A DNA stretch of 64,000 nt. Origin: Ovis canadensis. Its lineage: Eukaryota > Chordata > Mammalia > Artiodactyla > Bovidae. How positions within the stretch are numbered: position 1 is the stretch's first letter; every line of letters starts with the position of its first letter. Positions 35,168 to 46,669 of this stretch are shown piece by piece. A program made the translations under genes and the position numbers. The stretch covers positions 18,163,001-18,227,000 of the forward strand of contig NC_091246.1 in assembly GCF_042477335.2 (NCBI RefSeq), in the 5' to 3' direction. A model generated the notes under the pieces. The model searched no databases, was not told where the DNA came from, and worked only from the letters and a program-made list of their open reading frames with translations.

Positions 35168-37680
35168 CAGGAGACCTTCTACTCCAGTCTCCTTATATTC
35201 TGTGGCTCAGAGTGGTATAATGGCTCGCCTGAGTTCATTCCCTAGCAGTCAGTAACGGGAACTTAAAATCTTAACTTTTTGCTTCTTTAATCCAAGCTTC
35301 TTGCTACTGTATCAGAATTTAGGGTGGTATTTACAGTGTCTCTTTAGGAGAAAAAAAATTCAGTCTATAGTTCTGTCCTTTCAGCTTACAGTGGACACTG
35401 AATCTTTAATATTGAACTGGCCTCATTTATTCTGTTGTTCCAATTTGAATCTTAATGGGGTTTTCAACTGGATTTTCTTTTTCTCTCAAATAAACACTGC
35501 TCTTGGCTGTAAGTTCAAATCAAGGAAAGGCCCACAAAAGTCCCAAAGGTTGTCTTTCCCTGGGACCATTTTCTTCATGCAAAAGTAGAAAAACCTTGTG
35601 CTAATTTTGGCTGTTTAGGATTAATTGTGACTACAGGCAGTTTTTTAGCTTTTTAGTTTTCTGTTAACTTTAATGATCGTGTTAATTATAGGAAGTACCT
35701 CGAGTTCAAGATAAGGAAAGCCTTTGGTCAAGTAGTGTTTCTTCAGTTGTCAGTCCTGTTATAGGACTTGCAAATTTAGCGGAATTAGTGCCATTTTCCC
35801 ATTTCCAACTCCAGTCCTATTTCACATGATCTCAGCATGGCTTTCTCCTTGGCTGTCTGACACTAGGTTCCAGTGGCCTCCAATAAGGGGAGTGGATGTC
35901 CCCCTAGAGGCTGCAAAGACCAGCAAGGCACACTGTCCTCAGGTGGAACTTCACTGGGGACTCCATGCTCAAGTGATGTAGCATACAGTGATGTAGCATA
36001 CACTTAGCGTACAGTCGCTCGGGAGATGAGAGTGTGTGCATTTTAAAATGCCACTGTCAACGGCAGTTGATAAAAGGGCTAGCAGGAGTTCTACCCAATA
36101 GTTTAGTTGCATCTTTCCTTGAGCATTTTGTTATCTGGCACATAAAATGTTTGATTTGTGAAGATCTTAATGACAGTAGCACTTTCAAGAAGTACTAAGA
36201 ATCATGATAACATTGAAATAATTCAGATCCATTTCCACTGGGAACATCCTTCCAGACGTCAAATAATGGAGCTCATGTTGCCAGTATTTTTTCTTTTTAA
36301 AAGCTAACATCCTTCATTTTTTGTTTTTCAGGTCAACTTGTGATCTTATTCCTCTGTAATTTAGCAAGGCAGTCAACAAAGTGGCTTGTTAGTTCAAGAG
36401 AAGGAGTTCAGTTTTGAAGTTGGGAGGGCAGGTTCGACCCTGTGCCTCTGTACCTGTCCTGGAGCTCCATCTACATCCTCACCTAGCTGGTCAGCTGGTT
36501 CTCACTGGGTTGCATCTCAGACACATGAGGCCTCTTGGACAAATGACCTGTGCTAGCACTGTCTCAAAAGCTGGTTGGTGAAAGGGGAGGTTCTGGACAA
36601 GGTTGCTGGGTTTGGTCACATGTGAGCTAGAACTGGAAAAGAGCCACAGGTGAGATTACTTGTTTTGGCAAAAGTAAAAGGAATAAAGTGTTGAGGTTGA
36701 AAAATTATATACAGGTTTTGATAAGCTTCATTGAGTGAGTTCTTGACTTGAGCCTATGAGTTTAGAGTTTGAGGCTCCTGACCAATGTTGACAGTTTTGT
36801 ATTCATGGTTGAGCCCCTAGGGGAGGTGTTCTTATTAGTTGGCATGTTTACAGGGGTCTGGAGCCTCAGTCTGGCAAAATTACAGATCTCCTTTGCTCAC
36901 AAGAAGTCCATGAAAATGAATGTTCTTAGCAACAAATTTGAGTGACTTTGGGGAAGACCAAATTAGATGCACTCCTGTTTAATCTGAATTTCTTTGAATG
37001 CAGCTGGAAAACTTGTCATGGTTTTGGGCTACCTGAGCTTGTCCTTTATGACATTTCTGATTTGCTACCGTTGTGAACCTGCTTTAACTAATTTTTCTCA
37101 TCCCTGAGGTCTGACTTCAGAAGCCTTCACTCCACAAATGTGTACAAGCACCAAGTGGCTCTGGGCTCAGTGTGGCGTAGGACAGTAAGATGTTGCGATG
37201 GTCGCTTGTGGCCTGACTTACTGTGTAGCAGGGACCGTTGGAGCACTTAGTACACTGGAGGAGATGGTGGGGGAGCTGAAGAGATGGAGGAATAGATATA
37301 AGGCCCAGATCACCAATAGATAATTGACCTGGAAACGAGGAAGTAGTCTGGAGAACAAAACTGAGCGAGGTGCTGAAGACATGGAGGAAGGCCGCCTATG
37401 TGGAACAGAAGAGCTGACTGCTCCCAGAGCAGAAGAATAGTATATGTGTGTGGTAGGGGTCCCCAGATGAGGGGGGTTATGGTAAGACACTGGTAGAAAT
37501 GGTACCAGGATACCAGCAAAACCCTTTCACATCTCCCACTGATCTGGGCATGCAGAGAGTTCCAGTGTGTTCTGGAAAGGCTGTTGGGGAAATGGTCCCT
37601 TCTGTGGACAGAGAAGGAAGAAGACAGATTGCTTTAATATTAATAAACTGCGCACTTCGTGCCCCACCTGAGTGCTTTGG
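35168..37680. other. Intron 1 sequence without recognised genes
   Basis: About 2.5 kb with no clear repeat apart from a 15-bp tandem duplication at about 35971-36001. Confidence 0.5.
35971..36001 (+). repeat. 15-bp tandem duplication
   Basis: AGTGATGTAGCATAC is repeated twice back to back, followed by ACTTAGCGTAC, a third diverged partial copy. Confidence 0.8.
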
Positions 37681-37879
37681 GGAAGCCCAGGTAGCTCAGT
37701 GGTAAATAATTCATCTGCCAGTACAGGAGACGCAGGAGACATGGGTTCGGGAAGATCCCTTGGAGGAGGAAATGACAGCCCACTCCAGTATTCTTGCCTG
37801 GAAAATCTCATGGACAGAGGAACCTGGTGGGCTAGAGTTCATGGGATCCCAAACAGTCGGAGATGACTTAACACACACG
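37681..37879 (+). mobile_element. Bov-tA SINE
   Basis: Head GGAAGCCCAGGTAGCTCAGT, body ACAGCCCACTCCAGTATTC, tail GATGACTTAACACACAC. The B-box region carries a small internal duplication (CAGGAGACGCAGGAGAC). Confidence 0.88.
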
Positions 37880-37904
37880 CTGAGTACTTTACACTGTGAA
37901 GTCA

Positions 37905-38060
37905 GCTGCACTAATCATAGCTTCCATTTAATGGATACTTCTTTTGTCCCAAATAATGTTTTATATACATTATTTGTTCTATTTTATGGAGAGAATACAG
38001 GGACTCAATGCCTAGGGTCCCTGAGCTGCTGAGTAGCAGAGTCAGGATTCAAACCCCACT
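37905..38060 (+). mobile_element. MIR SINE fragment
   Basis: TTTTATATACATTATTTG followed by GCTGAGTAGCAGAGTCAGGA and TCAAACCCCACTTTCTCTGA fit a diverged MIR. Confidence 0.55.
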
Positions 38061-39229
38061 TTCTCTGACTCCAAAACCTCCCTTCTGTCTACCAGGCCAT
38101 TTAATTCACGAAAATAATTAAGGACATCTGGGGAAGCTTGCTGCACAGCGGCATCAGTCCACAGGAAGGGGAAGGCACTGAAGGGATTTGGGTTTGTCTG
38201 TCCCCAAGTCCTTTGAGCACATTCATAAAAATAAACTTTTTAGGCTGGGAGAATGTTGAACATCTGAAGATGTTGACCCTTCCAAGATGTAAAGCAAACA
38301 AAATGGTTTTTGCTGATATCGTCACTAAGCCTTTTATCCTAAAATGCTCTTGGAAAGCCCTCCTCCAACAACAGGGAACATTATCCAGTCAAAGTTTTCT
38401 GCAAATAAAGGATCGCTCATGGGAGGCAGACTTGCTTGTGTTTCTGTATCACTCAGGGTGTTAGTCACTTTTATAGTTCCTTCCCTGCAGGATCCTCTAA
38501 CTTTGGCATTATGATTGTGGTTGAGAAAAAAGTTGTTTTCTATGCCATGTAATGTGGACAGGTATTTCATTTCTAGGGGAAAGGTTCCTTTTCCCTATAT
38601 GCTACACACCTGCAACCAGGGAAAAAGCAAATAGTTGTATTGTTTGCTGAAGTCTTCCTTTCAGGGTTGCTGTGTTTGTTTAGTGGAAATCAGCAGCGTA
38701 AGAAGGGCTGTCTCTAACATTTTGTCAGAATTTCTCCATAATTCTACAATGATGAAACAAGAACTTGAGGACAGGATGGATTTGCTTTCAGAAACTCTGG
38801 TTGTCAGTTTTAGAAGTCCTGAGGCTGTTTTAGCTGCTAGCAACTGGACTGTTGAGAGTGATAAGTAGGATCTTTGGTTGTCCAAATATCAGCAACATGA
38901 TAGAAATATATTTAAACTTTTTGAATCCCCTTTAAAATAGAATTGTTGACAGCATGAGGAATTGTGCTTCTCAAAGACTCATTCTGGATTTGTACAATAT
39001 TCATGTATTTCTTCTAACTTTTCAGTTTTTGTGTATTCCTGTCACAGCCCTCATTTTGAAAAGTAGCAAATACTTTCGTCCAGGAAATTGAATATATATT
39101 CCTGGGTGAAACAAGAATGTGCGGTTATATATAAGCTTACTGTTACTAATAAGCAAGTATGATACATTTGGTACTTAAAATTCTCCTTGAGTTACAAATT
39201 GTTAGAATTAATAAAATTCATTAAATCTG
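38061..39229. other. Intron 1 sequence without recognised genes
   Basis: Frames of about 75 codons exist on both strands at 38.6-38.9 kb but show no known motif and no splice support. Confidence 0.5.
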
Positions 39230-39370
39230 TGTATTTTTAAGATATTTATTTATGTGGCTGTACTTGGTCTTAGTTATGATATGTGAGATTGAGTTCCCTG
39301 ACCAGGGATCCTACCTGGGCCCCCTGCATCAGGAATGTAGAATCTTAGCCACTGGACCACCAGGAAAGTA
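39230..39370 (-). mobile_element. CHR-type SINE
   Basis: TTTATTTATGTGGCTGTACT, CTGACCAGGGATCCTACC and CACTGGACCACCAGGAAAGT identify the family. Confidence 0.75.
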
Positions 39371-41399
39371 CTGGATCTGTATTTTTAAAACAGGTCTTGT
39401 GATAGCAGCGCCTCTTCTAGAATGACAGGAATCTTCTAGAATGATAGAATGACTTCCTTTTATCTGTGACTTTTATCTTGGAGGATTTCTTACATCATTT
39501 TTTCTCTTTAAATTTGAATATTAAGATGTTATGGGTATAAGTAGGAACATAGTTTCAGGGGTCACCAAGTACCAGCCCATGACCTTTCTGCAGGCCTCTA
39601 AGGGTTTAGTGGCAACTAAGGACAGTTTCCCTGAGTTGTGAGTCTACAGTATGTCTGGAGAGTGTGAGGGGATAGAATTTAAGGATTAGCATGAATGGCC
39701 TTACAGGTAGAGAGCTCGGTGACAACTAGAGGCCAGAAAAGAAACTGAGGCAGTTAAAATAACTTCAGGCTTGATAAAGTTGATGGCTATCTTGGGAGAA
39801 GTCATGGGGAGACTTTCCAAGTCATCTTCTTCCACCACGGCAGCCATGCCCTGTCATCAGCCATGGGTGCAAAGAACCTGTTCCAGCCTGGTTTTAACCT
39901 CGCTATCATTTTCCATAAATGTGGCTACTGATCTGGAGACATACACTCAGAGAGGCAATTAAAAAAACAGACCTCTTCCAAAGAAGCATGCTCTGGTGGT
40001 CTTATAGGTTTCATATCTTCAATTCTACAGAAACTTCTACATCTCTCTGGAGATGAGACGCAGCAGTACCTGTGATCCTTGTATTTGCATCAGCATCTGA
40101 GGAAGAGGTCATTAGTTGAGCTTTAGCGCCAACACATTTACTACAGTTTGTAAGTTATATAGTTATATCCTGCCTTAAATCTATCTCTTGCTTTTGTTAT
40201 TGGCTAGTTATTTATTGGCGTAGGACATCCAGACATAGTTTCATCAGGAGAGATTTCAACTTCTGTCTCACTTCTGGAAACTATGGGAAAATTTGTCTAA
40301 CAAAGAAGAACACACACATACTTGTTTATTAATTTGTTTGTTTAGAGAAAGAGCTGTCATAAAACCACTGTTTTTGAAAGATGAAAGTCAGTTGCTGGCT
40401 GCATGTTCTGTGTGTATGAGCTATTTGGGTAGAACTGATAGGAAAAGTGTGTTCAGAAGAATAAACAGAGTTGTAGGAGGAACACAGTAGTGAGAAGGTA
40501 GGAGCAGTTGTTGACAAAGCTATTTCTGGAGAAACCTGGAGGCCAGTTCCACCTCTTGGGGGTGAGTCTGGACAGGCCCCTTGCTTTTGGTGGGCCTTGG
40601 CTTCTTTGTAAGATTGGGGTGTGGTGGGAGTGGGTCTCTAAAGCTGCAATGACTTCTTCCTATCAGCTGGGGGTTGGCCTTGTGCAAGCTTGTCCTCTTC
40701 TGCTTCTAGGGGCCGACTTCTTAGCTCCAGTGAGAAATGGCAGTTGTGTGGTTCCCAGTGGAGGCTGGCCTTCCTTGGAGTGAGCGGGTAGGAGGTTCCC
40801 TGCCCCCCTCTCAGCCTCATGTGCTTGCAGTGTTCTTGTAGGAAGGAAAAAGACCAACCAACCCTTTGTTACTGCACAAACTAAGAGTTTCGGATGGTAG
40901 TGAAAACATGTGCGTTTTTTTCCCTTACTGAATTTCTGTAGACAGATTTAATGTTTTGGAAGGGTAGAAGGCAGTCACGGGATGTAGTTCCTGTTTTCCT
41001 TTTGACGACAGTAAGTGGGAAAAAATCCTCCCACCTTGTCTTTTCAGCTTGTCTGCTTCTTTCTCTCTCTTCCTTTCTTTTTCTCTCATCTCTCTTTGAA
41101 ACTTACCTGTAAAGTTCAAAAGGGCTGAACATTTTGGCGAGGATGGGGGTTGGAGGAACAGTGCAGTAGCTGCTGACTGGGGTCATCATTGCCCCCTTGG
41201 GACCAGGCTTCCTGTGAACCTCTACTCTTTTTCTTTGCCACCATTGCTGAGTCTGCCTGGTATTTCATATTTTGTTTTAGGAAAAGTTAGAAGAATTCAC
41301 AATCCCAGCTGTCACTTGGTGACCCCTTTGCCAGTAGCATATGGCACATTCTCATTTCACGGACCTAAAGAAAAGAATTACCCACCTATTATTACTCTC
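39371..41399. other. Intron 1 sequence without recognised genes
   Basis: No gene or well-recognised repeat. A short near-tandem TCTTCTAGAATGA duplication lies at about 39413-39441. Confidence 0.5.
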
Positions 41400-41580
41400 T
41401 TTGCTCTGCTTTATTTTTCTTCATTATTCTTATCACCCACTGCCTTAACAACAGTCCTACTGTTATTTGTCAGGTCTTCTTCCACCTTGCTAGAAGTTCC
41501 ATGAGAACACTTTTGTTCATTGCTGAATCTCCAATGTCTGGGACAGCACCTGCACATAATAGGTATTTAATAAATATTTG
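41400..41580 (+). mobile_element. L2 3'-end fragment
   Basis: GTTCATTGCTGAATCTCC, then CTGCACATAATAGGTATTTA and ATAAATATTTGCTG resemble the 3' end of L2 and related elements. Confidence 0.6.
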
Positions 41581-41624
41581 CTGTGGCTAATGGAAGCTAA
41601 TTTGCTGTGGCTAATGGAAGCTAA
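41577..41624 (+). repeat. Perfect 24-bp tandem duplication
   Basis: The unit TTTGCTGTGGCTAATGGAAG plus CTAA occurs twice in a row (41577-41600 and 41601-41624) without mismatch. Confidence 0.9.
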
Positions 41625-41768
41625 TGGAGAAGGAAATGGCAACCCACTCCAGTGTTCTTGCCTGGAGACTCCCAGGAATGGGGGAGCCTGGTGGGCTGCT
41701 GTCTATGGGGTCGCACAGAGTCGGACACGACTGAAGCGACTTAGCAGCAGTAGTACTAGTGGTAGTAG
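41622..41768 (+). mobile_element. Bov-A SINE with target-site duplication
   Basis: A monomer body (GGAAATGGCAACCCACTCC to CTGAAGCGACTTAGCAGCAG) with a GTA/AGC-rich tail. TAATGGAAGC at 41612-41621 and 41769-41778 is the duplication. The insertion lies at the edge of the 24-bp tandem repeat. Confidence 0.88.
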
Positions 41769-41949
41769 TAATGGAAGCCTTGCAGAGTTAAGGCTGCAGT
41801 TTGTGGAATGAACAGGAGTTGATGATTTTATTCATCATTTACTTTCCTAGAGAATCACACAATACTCAAGTACACCATATAGTTCTTATTTCTTCCAAGG
41901 CATGATTTGACTTGTGGAATATGTTAATTATTATCATAGAACACATGTT

Positions 41950-42715
41950 TTTTCTGGGGGGGGGAATCATTGACATATAATTTACATGTGGTTAAATTTA
42001 GCCTTTTTTACACATATAGTCTGAACAGTTTTGATACATCTGTATAGTATATGTATAACTACTGCCACAACCATGGTGTGGAATATATCTGTCACTCAGT
42101 GCTTCTTACAGTCTGTCTTCTCCCCTACCCACTGGCAACCAGGGCTCTGATTTCTGTCCCCATTATTTCACCTTTCCAGAATGTCATATAAGTAGATTCA
42201 TATAGTATGTAGTCTTTTGTGTCTGACTTTTTTCTCTTAGCATAAGACTTTTGAGATTTCTCTCATGCTGTTGAATGTATTAGTAGTGTGGTCCCTTTTT
42301 TATTGCTGAGTAGTATTCCATTTTAATTTATTCACTAATTTATGAATCTTTGGATTGCTCCCAGTTTGGACTATTCTGTGTAAAACTTTGATGGATGTTC
42401 ACATACAGGTCTTTGTGTGAACGTATGCTATCATTTCTTTCAGGCAAATACCTAGGACAGGATGGTTGGGCTATATTATAAGTCTGTGTGTAATTTTATA
42501 AGAAACCACCAGAGTATTTAACAAAGTGACTGTTCCATTTTCATTCCTACAAGCAGTGTCAGTTGCTACTCATACTTCAAAATTTAAAAACTTGTAGTAG
42601 TTCCAGTGGATATGTAGTGGTATCTCATTGTGGTTTTAATTTTCATTTCTCTGCAACTAATAATTGCTTATTTGAGAAGGTCATGGTTTAGCAGGCTATG
42701 GTATTCTCTAGGTAT
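41950..42715 (-). mobile_element. L1M fragment
   Basis: Reverse-strand L1 sequence: TTGACATATAATTTACATGT, TTATTGCTGAGTAGTATTCC, then ATCTCATTGTGGTTTTAATT. Confidence 0.78.
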
Positions 42716-43209
42716 TTAATAATTTTAAAATATCAGTGGCATTTGAAGTGAAAATTTCTTTTAAAAAATTTGGCCGAAGATCTAATTGGTCACTTGCATG
42801 AGGTCATACTGTACAAAAAAGGTTGGGGTGTGGAAACTATGTCAGATTTTGGCAAAGGGTGATTCGCCTGGGTGACTGATGTGGAGACCTGGAAAGGACA
42901 TGCTAGGGCTTGACATGAAGGTGGGGAAAAAGTAGGTTTCTTGGCTCCTCTGGCCTTGGCAGGGCCTGCTCCATCCTTAGCTAAACCTGTGTTTGTGGGA
43001 ATCCAACCTAGATTCAGTGCCACTTTCCTGGATATCCCAGGAGTCACCAGCAACCCTCGCGGCTATCCCCAGTGTGTGGTGAACTTAGAGCCCCTTCCCT
43101 GGGGACAATTTGCCTTAATCAGTTAATCAAGCTTGAGAAATCGGTTACCACAGGCCCAGGAGTGCCACCACCCTTCCATCTTGAATCCCTATTTCTCACA
43201 TCCATCTCA
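42716..43209. other. Intron 1 sequence without recognised features
   Basis: No gene or clear repeat was recognised. Confidence 0.5.
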
Positions 43210-43885
43210 TAGTTAATTAATTAAGCAAATACTCCCTGAAGGCTTACTCTGTGCCTTATACTGTTTTGCATGTTGGGGAAAACTGCGATTAAGAAAGAGA
43301 AATGATCCTGTGGACTCAGAAAGTGGCAGAAATGATGCAAGGGAAAACAGAGGCTGCCGTGAATGCACCTTGGAGGGGTTTTTAACCAGATGTCAGTGCA
43401 GGGGAGGTATCAGGACAGGATCCTACGGTTGAGGAAGATTCGGCCTGGCTGACCATGCTGGAAGCGGCAGTTCAGGACAAGAACATGCAGGAGGCCTAGT
43501 GGTGGGAGAGAGGGCTGCCCATTTGTAGCCGGGAGTAGTTTTCTGGAGCTTGGTTTAGAAAGTGGGGAGTGGTGAGAAAGGAGGCTGGAGTCACTGGGGA
43601 GACCAGCTAAACCAAGGTGAGGACTGCACTTTATCCCCAGGGCAGTGGGGTGCTGACAAAGGCAGTTTTAAGTGGGAGAGTGGCTTGTTTGGAGCTTTGG
43701 TTTAGTGGCATCACTTTGGTTTCTCTGTGATAAATGGATGGAGGGGGTAAGACTGGAGGCAGGGAGTTCAGGGAAGTGGCTGTTGTGGTCGTCCAGGAGC
43801 CGGAAGAGGGTGGCCTATTGGCTGGCCATGATTGTGAAGTGGGACACTTTCCAGCCAGTAACTGGAAATGTGCACAGGGTCAGAA
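43210..43885 (+). mobile_element. Ancient L2-like fragment
   Basis: CACTTTATCCCCAGGGCAGT and GTGGTCGTCCAGGAGCCG lie in an L2-like order. Highly diverged, so the call is tentative. Confidence 0.45.
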
Positions 43886-44480
43886 ATGAGTGTGCTACTA
43901 GCTTTGAAGCATTGAGAAATCTAGTCAATACATAGTACGGCCTTCTTTTTGGTTTTGGTTTGTTTGTTTGCTTCCTTGGAAAGCTGATGTAGAAATGTCC
44001 CTTTGGCCTCAGTTACCTGAGCAGAGGATTTGGGCATTGCCAAAACCTTCTCTTTGGATAAAATTGCTCCCAGCAGTGGTCACCATGTTCTGAGGCGGGA
44101 GGAGGGAATTACGCAAGAGGCCCCGGGCTATGCCAAGGTGGGTAGGAAAGTGGGGCAAGTTACCCAGCGAAGCCGGAGCAATACCTTCTACCGCTGCATA
44201 GGCTACTTCTTGCTGACGTCTCTGCGTGTCTCCTGGAGGGTCTCTGAAGCCAGGATCCATGTCTGGAAATGCAGAAACCCTGCTTTAGGAAAACGCTCTC
44301 CAGAAAGCTTCCTCCCGGCCGTTCTCGTCTCATACACATTCTGCAGAGGTGTGTCTTCATTTCTTCTGAGATTCTCCACTCAGATTTAGGGGATTCTGTG
44401 TCCTGGTTTGAGCCTGAGGGTCTTTAACACTAGGCCATTCTGATTTCATCCTTCCTACTTTGCCCCTCCTACCTTGTCAG
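43886..44480. other. Intron 1 sequence without recognised features
   Basis: Unique-looking, moderately GC-rich sequence. No exon is supported. Confidence 0.5.
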
Positions 44481-44506
44481 AAACCCACGATGGATTTGCT
44501 AAAAAA

Positions 44507-44531
44507 TGCTGCTGCTGCTGCTGCTGCTGCT
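44507..44531 (+). repeat. (GCT)n microsatellite flanked by direct repeats
   Basis: About eight GCT units lie between two copies of TGCTAAAAA (44497-44505 and 44528-44536). Confidence 0.85.
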
Positions 44532-44659
44532 AAAAATAATGGAGTAGAAAAGAATGTTTGGACAGGAGATAACCATTTCTCTGTAAGAGGTAGGGATGGA
44601 CCAGAGAAAGAAAAGTGGGGAGGAGGGAGCTCATTTCTTTGCCACTTACAATGTGCCGT

Positions 44660-44825
44660 GTGCTTTTCTGGGGAACTTATATATTTACTTATATTGTCTC
44701 ATTGACAATTGAATATCCATTGAATATCCTGCAAGGTAGTTATTATCACCCCCATTTTACACTGTGGAAATTGATGCTCAGAGGGCATAAAGTTTTGGCC
44801 GAGGGCACGTAGTTGAGAAGCTGGG
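44660..44825 (+). mobile_element. MIR SINE
   Basis: CTTACAATGTGCCGTGTGCT followed by CACCCCCATTTTACACTGTG and GCTCAGAGGGCATAAAG. Confidence 0.65.
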
Positions 44826-46666
44826 CCTAATTCCCATCTAAGCTGTCTTTCCTTTTTAAATTATAAACTTATGTTCCAACCTCCTCATTGTTACCTTGGG
44901 GACCTGAAAAGATTGGTGTAGCTTCTAAATCAACTAAGTGATTCCTGGAGAGCACCTTTAGCATCAGGAAAATCTAGCTAATTATTTATTTCGGTGTTTC
45001 TGGAATGAAACCCTGTCCCAGGCCACGTACAAAATGATTTAGGATTACAAGCACGAAGCTCATAACCAAATTTTGGCTCTCAGCGCTCAGAGAGACCAGT
45101 GGCCATCTTTAAATAACAAATTGTGGATGGACTCAGTGCTGGTTTAATTATTTTTAGTGAGAATATTTTGGGGGAGGGGCATCTGTGTCCATCTACAGGT
45201 TTGCTGAGCAAGTGATAAAGAAAAAAAAGATCCTAAGGCTTGACTCTTTCACAGGAATCCCTGATTTGTTGGCTTATCAATGAGTGAATTAAAATATATA
45301 ATAGTAGAGTCAGTGATTCTTTTCAGACACTGTAGACTGCTTACATTCCCTTTTCTTTTGTACAAGTTTTTAATCCAAGTCCTTGTGCTGTGGGGGCCAA
45401 GAGGGTAAAGTCCTGCTAGAGGTTGACCTTTGCGTTGAGGTCCGTTTGGACTCACAGACTTTTAGTCCAATACTTAGTTTTGCTTCCACAAGTGGTCACT
45501 ACATTCTTAGCCCTTTCTGCTGTTTGTTCCTCCTGCCTAATCTCCCATCCCCATCTCCATTCCACCAGAGACCACAATGATTAAATGAGCCATTTTAGAG
45601 GTAAAGTTGGTTTCTTATTTCTGCTAAGAGTTCCTGGCTGTGAAGTGGTATCAGGGCTTAGCTTCGACCTGTGTATCCCTCCCTTCTTTCAGTTTTTATT
45701 TTCTGCCCTTTCCCAGGTTTAATTTTACTATGACTACTGGGATTACTCCAGCATTAAATAAATACTATTGTTGAGGGGCAGCTGGGACACACAGAAGGTT
45801 GTATCGCCTGTTTATGAGAGCCTCCCCTTCCCCCAGCATGGCAAAACAGTCCTCCAAGGAGGCATCTGTGACACCTGACGAGGAGTAGGTGGGCCCTGTG
45901 TACAGGTACAGGTGGAGCAAGGCCAAAAGTGTGCATATGTCCAGACAGTGGGAACTTGTCAGTTTCACAGGAGATGCTCTCTGCCTGCCTTGGCTGCCTT
46001 GTTTTACTCCATGGGATATTGTTTTCTCTTCACACACATAGAAAACTAGGGGTTGTCCTCCTCACTTAGGAGCCAGGTGTCTGTGGCATTTCCTTGGTGT
46101 TTACTCACAGTTGTCTAAGACACGCTGTGATGTTTCAGATTAGGAAACTGCTCTATCAGTGGTGCCATTTATCATTGGAAGGACTCCGCTTTGTGGCGAG
46201 ATGAAAATGTAGTCTACAGCAAATTTCAGACAATAGTGTTAAGTCACTCCAGGTTCAAGGCGAAATTTATAAATGCTGCTGACATTTTCTGAGAAGGAAG
46301 GCATTTTCTAAGAGAAGGGAGGCAGGTCTCTGGGATTCCAGTATGCCATTTGCAGCTCTGGTGTTTTGGGCACATAAGATTGATCACTTAGGTCTGCCTT
46401 CAATTTTTCATTCCCAGTGGTCACATCAGTGGAGCTCAAGTGATTCGGATAATAACGACTTACTCACAGGCTAAAGCCAGAAAAGCTCCAACATCCCTGT
46501 TTACCAGAGACCCGAGGCTGCAAGTCGAGGACTCATGCCTTGTGGAGAGGCAGTCATGAGACAGAACCGGGTGTTGAGGGCTCAGATGAGGGGGCTGGTG
46601 CAACAGCCCTCACTGGCGTATGGCTTTGCAGCAAAAACTAACATCCCCTCTTGCTTTATCTTTCAG
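44826..46666. other. 3' end of intron 1 before exon 2
   Basis: No confident repeat or alternative exon. The last bases form the exon 2 polypyrimidine tract and acceptor. Confidence 0.5.
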
Positions 46667-46669
46667 TTA

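Larger units (their letters stand above)
27032..46666 (+). other. ABCA1: ABCA1 intron 1
   Basis: This 19.6-kb intron runs from the GTAAGA donor after exon 1 to the TTTATCTTTCAG acceptor before exon 2. The first 1.1 kb is GC-rich. The rest contains scattered old MIR, L2, L1 and CHR copies and two recognisable ruminant SINEs. In human ABCA1, alternative first exons and a liver-type promoter lie in intron 1. I could not place an equivalent here. Confidence 0.93.

Noticed and set aside
38635..38885. Two overlapping frames of about 75 codons on opposite strands
   Set aside because: No known motif, no conserved splice sites and nothing beyond chance length. Intronic position.
27032..46666. Search for the alternative first exons (liver-type promoter) of ABCA1 in intron 1
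   Set aside because: Known to exist in human, but I could not locate an equivalent with confidence without alignment, so no feature is claimed.
46535..46669. Extension of the exon 2 upstream frame to an ATG at 46535
   Set aside because: This part lies in intron 1 upstream of the splice acceptor, so it is not in the mature main transcript. Only the part from 46670 is kept as an upstream ORF.
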